Below are positions 53,879 through 63,000 of a stretch of 64,000 nt of DNA, in pieces. The translations under genes and the position numbers were made by a program. The notes beneath the pieces were generated by a model. It had not been told where the DNA came from and searched no databases. It worked only from the letters and a program-made list of their open reading frames with translations. The stretch lies in contig NZ_CP045915.1 of the NCBI RefSeq assembly GCF_009650095.1, forward strand, positions 4,836,001-4,900,000, in the 5' to 3' direction. Positions within the stretch are counted from its first letter, which is position 1. Each line of letters opens with the position of its first letter. Origin of the DNA: Gracilibacillus salitolerans. GTDB taxonomy: Bacteria; Bacillota; Bacilli; Bacillales; Amphibacillaceae.

Positions 53879-55615
53879 TTATACCGAAACCTCTATGTTT
53901 TCCTGTTCTTCTGATTGCACTAACCCTTTGTATACTTTTCCTTTTTCCAGCAGTTCTGTGTGGGGCCCTTGCTCTACCAACTGTCCATGATCTAATACAA
54001 AAATACAATCGGCATTCTTTATCGTGGATAACCTATGTGCAATGATAATCGTTGATTGGCCTCTCCGGTATTGGTCGATATTGTCTTGAATTTCTTTTTC
54101 GGTTATCAAGTCGAGCGCAGACGTTGCCTCATCCAGAATCAAAATTTCTGGATCTCTGATTAACGCTCTAGCTATGGCAATTCGTTGCCTTTGTCCACCA
54201 GATAAAGTAATCCCTCTTTCTCCGATCACAGTCTGATATCCATCAGGCAGAGAGAGGATATAGTCATGAATAGCAGCAATTTGACAGACTCGGAATAATT
54301 CGTCCTCGCTGACATTTCCCTTCCCCATCAAGATATTGTTTTGTACTGTATCGGGGTATAGATAAGGTTCTTGGAAAACAATAGCTACCCGGCTGGACCA
54401 GTCTTTACGATTAATATCAGAAAGAAAATGACCATTCACCCTGATTTCTCCCTTTGATGGATCATAAAAACGAATAAGAAGTTGTGCAATAGTAGACTTG
54501 CCACCGCCACTGGCACCTACTATCGCTACTTTATTGCCGATTGGTATATCCATACTCAAATTGCGGAGAATATCATTAGACTCCTTGTCATATCTAAAAT
54601 GTATGTTATTTAATTGAAGTGTTTCTATCTTTTCGCTGATTTTCTTTGTTCCATTTTCCCATTTAGGCCCGTCCATCACACTGCGTACACGATCAAGACT
54701 CGCCATTTTACTAGAAAACTCCATTGCCATATTAAATAGATTTTGGAATGTTGAAACAAGCTGGTTACTAAATTGATATAAAATGACAAAGACACCAATC
54801 GACATTTGTCCTTGTAAGACCAAATATCCTCCATATCCCAAGATAAATACCGTAATACCCCATCTAATCGGTTCACTGCTTATTAACTGAAGATTAACCA
54901 GTTTTCCTTCCTTCATCACCGCATCAAAATATTTCTTGAAAAATTTCTCATATATACGTGTCTCCCACTGCATTCGATGATAAGCAATGACTTCTCTGGT
55001 TGATGAAATGCCTTCCTCAATATGAACAATTAAATCTGATCGGGTTTCCTGTACCTGTTTAGCACCAATTTTTAACTTTTGGGAAAAATAACGCCCTAAC
55101 CAGACATAGACACCACAGGAGAAGAGACTGAATAATAGAATAATAGGGCTGTTAAAGCCGACAATGCCAAATAATACAAGAGCAGACGCTAATTGTTGTA
55201 AGCCTCTAGGGATATCATTAGCAACCATCCCTCCCACTTTATCAATGTCATTAACGACATAATGTACGTAGGAACCTGTGCGTTCCTTTTGGAGAGATGC
55301 AGTAGGGATTTTATACATATAGCGCATAAAATCATGCACAATATGCTCCGTGAGAGCTGCTTTCGTTTTATGTATCGTATGAGGTCCAAATGTAAATAAA
55401 AAGGAATAAGCGATAAAAGCTAATATCATCAGAACTAAAACATCGTATAACTGATTATAATTATTCGCTATCAGCACATCATCAATTAAACGTTGTTGTA
55501 AGCCAATTGTTGCTAAACTTGCATACGATTCGGCAACCATCAAGATCGTTGCCATAACAAGTAATCCCTTGTTGGGACGGATATATGTTGTTAACCATTG
55601 TAGATTACTTCTCAT
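53879..55615 (-). CDS. ABC exporter half-transporter B (fused TM and ATPase)
   Basis: The 578-residue protein has six N-terminal membrane helices (residues 1-310) and an ABC ATPase with Walker A 'GASGGGKST', a Q-loop, signature 'LSGGQRQRIAIARAL', Walker B 'ILILDEATSALD' and H-loop 'IIIAHRLSTI'. All catalytic residues, including the Walker B Glu, are present. It begins directly after the stop of half-transporter A, so the two form a heterodimeric type-I exporter. The substrate could be a drug, lipid or peptide. Confidence 0.92.
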   Translation of the reverse strand: MRSNLQWLTTYIRPNKGLLVMATILMVAESYASLATIGLQQRLIDDVLIANNYNQLYDVLVLMILAFIAYSFLFTFGPHTIHKTKAALTEHIVHDFMRYMYKIPTASLQKERTGSYVHYVVNDIDKVGGMVANDIPRGLQQLASALVLFGIVGFNSPIILLFSLFSCGVYVWLGRYFSQKLKIGAKQVQETRSDLIVHIEEGISSTREVIAYHRMQWETRIYEKFFKKYFDAVMKEGKLVNLQLISSEPIRWGITVFILGYGGYLVLQGQMSIGVFVILYQFSNQLVSTFQNLFNMAMEFSSKMASLDRVRSVMDGPKWENGTKKISEKIETLQLNNIHFRYDKESNDILRNLSMDIPIGNKVAIVGASGGGKSTIAQLLIRFYDPSKGEIRVNGHFLSDINRKDWSSRVAIVFQEPYLYPDTVQNNILMGKGNVSEDELFRVCQIAAIHDYILSLPDGYQTVIGERGITLSGGQRQRIAIARALIRDPEILILDEATSALDLITEKEIQDNIDQYRRGQSTIIIAHRLSTIKNADCIFVLDHGQLVEQGPHTELLEKGKVYKGLVQSEEQENIEVSV

Positions 55616-57361
55616 TTAAGCACCCTCTAACTTTTGTCCAAGTGATAAGTGATAAAAGGCTCCTTTTCGTTCCATTAATTCATCATAGTTACCACTTTCC
55701 ATCACTCTACCTTTTTCAATTAATACGATATAGTCATAGTCTTGAATCGTTGATAAACGATGGGCTACAGTAATCGTTGTTCGACCTTGCATCAGGCGTT
55801 GAAGAGCTGCCTGAACTTCTTTTTCACTAATCGTGTCTAAAGATGCTGTTGCCTCATCTAGTAGTATAATAGGCGGGTTTTTAATGAACATTCTAGCAAT
55901 GGAAATGCGTTGCTTTTGTCCCCCTGATAATTTCACACCTCGTTCTCCAAGTAACGTATCATAACCTTGTGGCAATTCGAGAATAAAATCATGAGCAAAA
56001 GCTGCTTTTGCTGCTTCTACTACCTCCGCTTCTGATGCATCTGGTTTTCCAAATAAAATATTATCTCGAACACTTGCACCAAAAAGATACGTCTCTTGAA
56101 AAACAAAGCCGAGGTTTTCTCTTAAATCTTGGAAACTTAGTTTATGAATGGGCTGACTATCCAATAAAATTCTCCCTTCTGTTGGATCATAAAAACGGCC
56201 CATCAGTTTTAATATCGTAGTTTTGCCATTCCCACTAGCTCCGACTAGGGCAACTTTTTGTCCAGTATCTATCGACAAACTGAAATTGCTTAGCACATCC
56301 GGACCATCTGGATAGTGAAAGGAAACATCCTCGAATACAATATTCCCCTGAACCTTATTACTCATTACGGTATGTGCCTCTTCTTGAACTTCGGGTGGAA
56401 TTTTTATGAACTTGTATAGCTTTTCTGCTTGGTCCATCAAAACTCTCTGCTCTGTAATCGTCGTTACAACAGAAGTAAGGATGTGCATCGTTTGAAAATA
56501 ATAGAGAAGAAATGCTACAAAGGCTCCAGTAGACATGTCACCAACTAACGTAAGGTGTGAACCAACTATAATAATGGCAACTCCACCTATATAGTAGGAC
56601 ATACGGCGATTGGTCCCTCTCCAAAAAGCAAACCAATACGTTTTGATCATCATTTTATTCAATTGTTTGTATCTACTTTTTACATTTGACAGATCCCAAG
56701 ACTCAGCAACATTTGCACGGATATCATGAATCGATGCAATGCTTTCATAAACTTTTTGGTTAAAACGAACACGATCATCTGCCATTCTTTTTCCGTACTG
56801 AGATGCTTTTTTCTCAAGGTAGGGACCAAATATGTAATAAAGTAGTAAACTCGGAATAAGGATCAAGCTTAATTTCCAGCTAATTGTAACCATCAGAGTA
56901 ATGGAGATAATAGAAAAAATAAAGTTATTAATCATCCATGGCAAGAGTTGTCTGTATAGATTTTGTAAGGAGGCAACCTCAGTATTCATGAGAGCAAGGC
57001 TTTCTCCAACTGGATGCTTTTCAAAATAAGCAAACCCTAGTTTTCTTAAGTGCGAATAAATGGAAAATTGCATATCTCGTGAGGCTTTTTCTTGAAGAGA
57101 ACGCTGGGTGATGTTTCGTATTGCTGAAAAAGTAATGATAAGGACGACCAGAAAGATGACAAAGCTGATCAACCAGATAAACGCATTTGTTTGCTGGCTG
57201 TTTAAAACGGTATCAATAAAATATTGAATCAGTTTAGGAATAACTAATTGAGAACCGGTGATGACCAATCCACAAAAAATGAGTAAGAGTAATTTCGATT
57301 TATATGGCTTTAAAAAAGAAAGTGTCCAAAAATAGACACGTAATAAAGAGTTTGATTTCAT
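55616..57361 (-). CDS. ABC exporter half-transporter A (fused TM and ATPase)
   Basis: The 581-residue protein has six membrane helices and an ATPase with Walker A 'GASGNGKTT', signature 'LSGGQKQRISIARMF', Walker B 'IILLDEATASLD' and 'TITVAHRLSTIQDYD'. It is the first gene of the pair, with its stop abutting the next ATG. Many heterodimeric exporters have one degenerate ATP site; here both signatures look intact. No peptidase domain or adjacent precursor gene is seen, so bacteriocin export is not supported. Confidence 0.92.
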   Translation of the reverse strand: MKSNSLLRVYFWTLSFLKPYKSKLLLLIFCGLVITGSQLVIPKLIQYFIDTVLNSQQTNAFIWLISFVIFLVVLIITFSAIRNITQRSLQEKASRDMQFSIYSHLRKLGFAYFEKHPVGESLALMNTEVASLQNLYRQLLPWMINNFIFSIISITLMVTISWKLSLILIPSLLLYYIFGPYLEKKASQYGKRMADDRVRFNQKVYESIASIHDIRANVAESWDLSNVKSRYKQLNKMMIKTYWFAFWRGTNRRMSYYIGGVAIIIVGSHLTLVGDMSTGAFVAFLLYYFQTMHILTSVVTTITEQRVLMDQAEKLYKFIKIPPEVQEEAHTVMSNKVQGNIVFEDVSFHYPDGPDVLSNFSLSIDTGQKVALVGASGNGKTTILKLMGRFYDPTEGRILLDSQPIHKLSFQDLRENLGFVFQETYLFGASVRDNILFGKPDASEAEVVEAAKAAFAHDFILELPQGYDTLLGERGVKLSGGQKQRISIARMFIKNPPIILLDEATASLDTISEKEVQAALQRLMQGRTTITVAHRLSTIQDYDYIVLIEKGRVMESGNYDELMERKGAFYHLSLGQKLEGA

Positions 57362-57455
57362 TTTTTCCTCCTTACATTGCTTTAAAAATATCGCTTACAA
57401 AAATATACCAAGAACCTTGATCAATTACAATATATTTTATGTTGAGAATTAGATT

Positions 57456-57489
57456 AAAAAAACTCTTATAACGATATTCGTTACAAGAG
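57456..57489 (-). terminator. Terminator of the parMR-like operon
   Basis: CTCTTATAACG and CGTTACAAGAG pair around five bases, with a long T-run on the minus strand (A-run 57456-57462). Confidence 0.85.
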
Positions 57490-57521
57490 CTAGAAGATTT
57501 GCCGCAACTAAAGTTACCAAA

Positions 57522-58106
57522 TTATTTATTCATTTTACTCAAGAAATCCCCAAGCAGATCATCAAGATCAGCTTCTTCTGACTCTGTTTCCTCTTTTTCT
57601 TCGCGATTCTCTTTTACAGCCTCTTCCCAATTAAACGAATCTAAATCATCATCAACTGGATCCTGTTCCTTTTCTATCTCACTAAAGTCCTGTAATTCGT
57701 CTTCCTCTTGGTTAGACTCTTCCGGTATTTCTTCTTGTAAATACAGTGCTTCATCAATGTCCGTAGAACTACTGTTAAGGGAAGCTAATAAAGTTGTCGC
57801 TCTAACCGGGTCATTTAAAAGTTGATAAACAATACTCCCTAACAGTGCTTCTGAATGTTCATGTTTCAGCCAGTTTCGTTGTGCCTTGGTTAAACTACTT
57901 GGAAGAGGAATCGTAATTGTTTCCCTTTCTTTGGAGCTAGTTTCATTGACACCTTTCAATACCAATTCAGCCATTTTGCTTGAAAAGTTCCGTCGTTCCG
58001 TTTCCTTCAGCCGCTGAATTTCCTTTAAAAGATAGTCTGGTGTATCTGAGGGAATCCGAAACGATATGGTCTGGCCTCTATTGATTTGGTTTGCTGATCT
58101 TTTCAT
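57522..58106 (-). CDS. ParR-like ribbon-helix-helix protein with acidic tail
   Basis: The 194-residue protein has an N-terminal strand-helix-helix ('QTISFRIPSDTPDYLLKEIQRLKE', 'NFSSKMAELVLKGVNE') that fits an RHH DNA-binding domain. A middle helical part follows ('TKAQRNWLKHEHSEALLGSIVYQLL'), then a strongly acidic C-terminus ending 'DLDDLLGDFLSKMNK'. It follows the ParM-like gene by nine bases. ParR adaptors bind centromere repeats by RHH domains and contact the filament with a C-terminal helix; the final amphipathic helix here fits that role (inference). Confidence 0.75.
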   Translation of the reverse strand: MKRSANQINRGQTISFRIPSDTPDYLLKEIQRLKETERRNFSSKMAELVLKGVNETSSKERETITIPLPSSLTKAQRNWLKHEHSEALLGSIVYQLLNDPVRATTLLASLNSSSTDIDEALYLQEEIPEESNQEEDELQDFSEIEKEQDPVDDDLDSFNWEEAVKENREEKEETESEEADLDDLLGDFLSKMNK

Positions 58107-58115
58107 ATCATCACC

Positions 58116-59279
58116 TTATGACTTTTTCACTGTCTTTTTCTCTTCCTTCGATTTCTCAGCTTTTCTGGTAAATTCAGATAAAAGTTTATAGTAAGCGTTA
58201 GCCATCATCCATATACTTTCCTTGTCATCTTCAAAAAATTCAATATTGTAGCCATCTAAATTATTGTTAAGTGTTTTGATATACTCTTTTAGCACATTGG
58301 AACCTCCGCCAACAAAATAGCAGATTTCTGTTTGTGAATTTTTCTGCCAAACGTTTCTTAACAAACGATATTGCTTTTTCGCTAGCTCTAGCAGAATTCG
58401 GTCTGTAATATCATGTACACTTGTCCGACTTCCTTTCACCATAATATGGTTTCGATCGTTATTTCGAGTAATAATTTCGACGACATCGCGACGGCTATCC
58501 ACTTCCACACCATGATTACTGAAGATTTCTTCACGTATGTTTTCAAGCGACTCAGACACTCCAAGATTAAAGCCTTGTGCTTTATCATCGTCAACAGTAC
58601 GATTTTTAATCACTGCAATATCAGTAGACAAACCACCGATATCTTGAATAAGAATTCGTTTATCGATTAAATCTTTATTAATGATTTTAAGATCATGATC
58701 CATTACCAGGTTTATATAAGCAGCAAAACCTTCTGGATATACCTTGACCTCATCAAATTTAATATTTACTTTAATTCCTTGATATTTCGGTGTTACTAAA
58801 AACTCTACCTGATGAACAGAGCCAAGAAGCTTCGAACGGTACCCTGCATCTTTTCCTTCCTTCACTTCTCTAAGAGGTAACCCTGTTCCTAATGTGTAAT
58901 TCGCATCAATCACTTTATTAGAACTCTGTTTATTTGCTTTCGCTGCATCTAAAGCAATCGAGGCAAAAAGCATTATTAACGTTTGGTCTTCCTGTGATTT
59001 ACTGCTTCCTGGATCAAGCTCTGTCGAATTACTTGATTTTGACGCTAAATGACCCACACGGTATATCGCATTATTTTCCTGCAGGGCAGGGGAGTGGACG
59101 CGAATATGTATGCCTTCTAAAGGATCTTTTTGATCTAATTCTTCAATGCCGATGACAGGACGGTCTTCAATATCTCTGGCAATAATATTCGGGATGTTGA
59201 ATTCCTGATCCAACTCACCAAATATTGCTTTCACTGAATCATTTCCTACATCAACTGCTGCAATTCTTGATTGGCTCAT
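58116..59279 (-). CDS. ParM/StbA-family actin-like ATPase
   Basis: The likely start is ATG 59279 (387 residues); an ATG 12 bases upstream is possible. Actin-fold motifs are phosphate-1 'AAVDVGNDSVKAIFG', phosphate-2 'ILIQDIGGLSTDIAVI' and the adenosine motif 'CYFVGGGSNVLKEYI'. Family members polymerise with ATP to push apart or pull plasmid DNA through ParR-parC. Upstream lie GTTTACA repeats and downstream an RHH protein, the standard type-II partition layout. The surroundings are otherwise chromosomal. Confidence 0.9.
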   Translation of the reverse strand: MSQSRIAAVDVGNDSVKAIFGELDQEFNIPNIIARDIEDRPVIGIEELDQKDPLEGIHIRVHSPALQENNAIYRVGHLASKSSNSTELDPGSSKSQEDQTLIMLFASIALDAAKANKQSSNKVIDANYTLGTGLPLREVKEGKDAGYRSKLLGSVHQVEFLVTPKYQGIKVNIKFDEVKVYPEGFAAYINLVMDHDLKIINKDLIDKRILIQDIGGLSTDIAVIKNRTVDDDKAQGFNLGVSESLENIREEIFSNHGVEVDSRRDVVEIITRNNDRNHIMVKGSRTSVHDITDRILLELAKKQYRLLRNVWQKNSQTEICYFVGGGSNVLKEYIKTLNNNLDGYNIEFFEDDKESIWMMANAYYKLLSEFTRKAEKSKEEKKTVKKS

Positions 59280-59400
59280 TTTAGTAATCATCCTTTTTAA
59301 AAAAATCTATTCTTCTAAAAAGGATATTGCAGATGATTGCCTTCATCAATGAGTAGAAGCAAAAAGATATATAACTGTAATTTCGGTGAAACAAGATGTA

Positions 59401-59547
59401 ATGTGTATACAAAAACGTTTACAATGTTTACGTTTATGCATGCAAATTGATATATAGGCATGTATACATCTTTGTAAACAAGCAAACAGTTTTGTGTACT
59501 TACTGTATACCTTTTGTAAACTTGTAAACTGAAATGTTTATGTAAAG
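59401..59547. repeat. Candidate parC-like centromere/operator repeats
   Basis: TGTAAAC or its complement occurs at 59417-59423 (GTTTACA), 59426-59431 (GTTTAC), 59473-59479, 59515-59521 and 59523-59529. GTATAC occurs at 59405, 59462 and 59505. The block sits upstream of the ParM-like gene, where type-II systems carry ParR-binding repeats. Confidence 0.65.
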
Positions 59548-59574
59548 AAAACTGAAGCGATAAAACATTAGTGG

Positions 59575-59613
59575 AGGCCACTTTGTCTACCTAAAGTGGC
59601 CTTCCCATTTTTT
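59575..59613. terminator. Hairpin between the centromere-like repeats and the small gene
   Basis: AGGCCACTTT and AAAGTGGCCT pair perfectly around eight bases. TTTTTT follows on plus; the minus-side T-run is weak. It may end the transcript of the 97-residue gene. Confidence 0.6.
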
Positions 59614-59670
59614 CTCTCTTTATTAATATGTGTCTTAGGAAAGAACAATCTTGCGTATCATTCCATAACC

Positions 59671-59964
59671 TTAAGGCGATACATTATCTTCCCAAGCTTC
59701 GATGTTCGTAAGTGCTCTTTTTAATTCGTGCTGACATTCTTCTACACGTAGTTGAGCATTAAATAGAGGTTCCATCGAGGTACCACTTCCGTTGATCGCT
59801 TTGCCACGAGCATCTTGAATTTGCCCTTGCACTTCTCGTAATTGTTGTTGTAGTTCTTTAATTACTTCAATATCAGCTGAATTTCTCGCATCACGAGTTG
59901 CTACTTCTAAGTCATAGGAAATTTTAGATAGTTGTTCTATTTCATGTCCGTTTTGAATCGGCAT
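59671..59964 (-). CDS. Small helical hypothetical protein, 97 aa
   Basis: The best start is ATG 59964 with AGGGAGG nine bases upstream; a longer reading from 60027 lacks a site. The protein is helical, with heptad-like runs ('IEVIKELQQQLREVQGQIQDARG') and a second helix ('LRVEECQHELKRALTNIEAWED'), probably a short coiled coil. No known family. It lies between the parMR-like cassette and the large kinase, on the same strand as both. Confidence 0.65.
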   Translation of the reverse strand: MPIQNGHEIEQLSKISYDLEVATRDARNSADIEVIKELQQQLREVQGQIQDARGKAINGSGTSMEPLFNAQLRVEECQHELKRALTNIEAWEDNVSP

Positions 59965-60058
59965 TTTCAGTTCCTCCCTATTTGTAGTACTTCCTTTACT
60001 TTTTGCAAAAAGCTGAGAAATACTCAAATTTTATAGGAATTTCACTTACAACCGCGCC

Positions 60059-63000
60059 TTATAATCTTGTCTCTTCTTTCGCTAATGGATGGTATATGTG
60101 ATCAGAAAAAATCGGTAAAGAGAAATAAAAAATAGTCCCTTTCTGCTCTTTACTATCCACCCATAAGCGACCTTTATGGCAAAGAATAATTTCTTCACTA
60201 ATAGCTAGACCTAGCCCGTTCCCTTGCCCCCTACTCTTGGTATAATACCGGTCAAACACATAAGGAATATCTGATTTGGAAATACCGATTCCCTCATCTT
60301 TCACAGCGAAAATAACTTCATTTGCATCAGAAATAGTTAAAGCTATTTCAATCGTACCTTTATCAGTATGTTTAATTGCATTGGTAACTAAATTCGTCAT
60401 GACTTGCTCTAGTCGCATCACATCTACCTCTACTAACGGATACTCCTCAGTAAAATCAGAAGACTCGATACGCTGGTTAAAATCAAGACCAGCCTGCTGG
60501 ATTTCTAATGTAAACATATTACAAAAATGCTCGTACAATTGATCGACAGGAATGGCTTCCATCGAAAAGTTCATGTTTCCGGATTCTAGTTTGGATAAGT
60601 CAAATAAATCCTTAATAAGCTTATCCAAACCGCCGATTCTATTTTTTATGATTTGTAAATATTCCTTTTGTTTTACAGGGTCATCCACTAATCCATCTAA
60701 TAATGCACTGACATAACCTTGAACTACTGCGACTGGTGACTGGAGATCATGTGACACATTCGAGAGCAAGTGTTTCATTTTCTCTTTAGAATTGTTCAAT
60801 TGCTGGTTGACCTTTGTTAATCTCTGATTGGTTTCATTCAATAATGCTGTCCGTTTACGAACCTTTTCTTCCAAATCTGCATAAAGATAAGCATTAACGA
60901 TCGATACTGCCGCTTGCGATACAAGGAATGTTAAAAAACTTAACCGCTCATGGGTAAAAACATGTGTGGATTTATTGTTTTCCATATACAATACAGCCAC
61001 AAGCCTATCCTGATTGATAATCGGAAGACACAACACCGATTTTGCTTGTGTTTTTTGAATATAGCGACTTTCGATAAATGGACCCTGTTCTGCCGCATGA
61101 TCTAACACAACTGCTTCCCTGGTATTCACTACAAAATAAGCGATCGCTGATGATACACAAGAATGATGCTCTAATGGTTGTGGCTGCTTAAATATTTCAA
61201 CACTTCCATTAATTTTGTTATAGGCTACCAATTCAAGTTTGTTATCTTCAGGTAACAGAAAGGATACGTGCTCTGCACCTGCGTAAGTTAAAACCATATT
61301 CATTAATCGGCTAATTAATTGATTTAATACCACTTCACTTGAAATGACCCGAGCCGCTTCAAAAACTGCTTTTGTATCTAAACTTTCCTTCGTATGATAG
61401 TTATTGGCAGGACTTGTGTTGATTTGCAGTAACGAATCTGGATATGTTTGCTTGATTTGTTCTGCGATATGCACTGCTCCCCAATTAATATAACCGTTAT
61501 ATGCCTCTGTCACAAAGGACTTAGCGGTTTTCGGAATCTGTTTATCTATATAAAAATTTGCCACACAGTGATTTGCGATTGCAACATCTTGAAGGAATCC
61601 ATTTTCTTCGGCATTTTCTATTGCTTGATGATAGTTATCTATTGCCTGGTTATCACCAGTAAGTTTTTGATATTCAGCACGAATCAGTAAATACTTATGC
61701 AAATAATTAGCTGGAGAGTGTTTTGCCCATTTTTTTAGTTTCTTCAAGTTAGGCTTTAACTTGTTCAGACCATTCCTTCTTGTTATCTCTCCTTCTTCCA
61801 TTAACCTTACAATCCACAAGGAATGGTACAGAACGTATTCAGGTGCAACGATTAATACCATGGTGTTATCCACGAGTGGCTCTAATTCCTGCATCAGCGA
61901 CTTTGCTATAGAACGATGGTTGAATAAGTAGGCCATCTGTAAGCGAGTGGTTTTATGAATAATGGCCGCTGACTTATCATCTGTAAATTCGGAAAATTTC
62001 CATATAGGCTGTTTATCAGGTGAGGAAAGAGCAGCAATCCAATCCAGCAACTCACTTAAATAATCATTGGAAATCGCATATTCATTTTTCTTAGCAAATG
62101 ATAACTGTCTTTCGATCCCTTCTTTTACCTGTTCTAAGTTATCTCCTTTAAGATACTGCGTCAGGCCAATGAATGCACCATTAGCACCAGCTAAATGCAG
62201 ATTACCTGATTCGATACAAAGCTGCTGCGACTTCTCTAAATAATCTAAGCTATAGCGGATAGGTTTTATCCAATGATTGACAAAAGCTCCAAACACAAAG
62301 TACACACGTGCTTGTAATGCATTATTTCCAGACTTTTCTACATGCCGAATCGCAAGACTTCCAAATTGATAGCTTCCTTGATAATCACCAAAACCGGCAC
62401 TTAATGTCAATGCATAATTGTTGTAAACGAGGGCAGAGAGATCCATATCACCGTATTTTAAGATTAAACGGAGGGCTCGGAGCATCAGAATCGTTGCTAA
62501 ATTTTGATCGAAATGATAAGCCGGTGCATTTGAATTAATTAGTGTTCGCATAATCATTTTCTGATTTTTATCTGTTACGGGAGGGAGCTCTAGTAAATCT
62601 TCTTCACGTTTGTTAGCTAAAGCTAGCTTTGTTAACAGATACTCCTTTGCTACCATCGATTTATTCGGATTATCTTTTATTTCAATACCAAATAATCGCA
62701 AGCCATCAAGCCCTGAATTTGTCGCTTGTTTTACCTCATGTATATGGGTGTACAATGTTATTTTCAAATTGTATATATACAACTTTTCTTGTTTCGTTTT
62801 TGGATTTAGCAATGTTTCTTCAAAAATGTCTTCTGCTTCTTCAAAAAATTGGTTAAGGTATAATGATTCTCCGTATCCCACCATAACAGAATATGTCTCT
62901 TCATAATCACTCTCCCACTTATCCTGAGGTAATAATTGAAAAGCATTCTGATAAAATGTTAATCCTGATTTAAATGCTGCTGCACGCTTTGCTTGTTCCC

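Noticed and set aside
53879..57361. Bacteriocin/lantibiotic export system
   Set aside because: The half-transporters lack a C39 peptidase domain and no precursor-peptide or modification gene is adjacent.
59315..59581. 88-codon minus-strand frame upstream of the ParM-like gene
   Set aside because: It lies across the centromere-like repeats, has no ribosome site and shows a low-complexity hydrophobic sequence.
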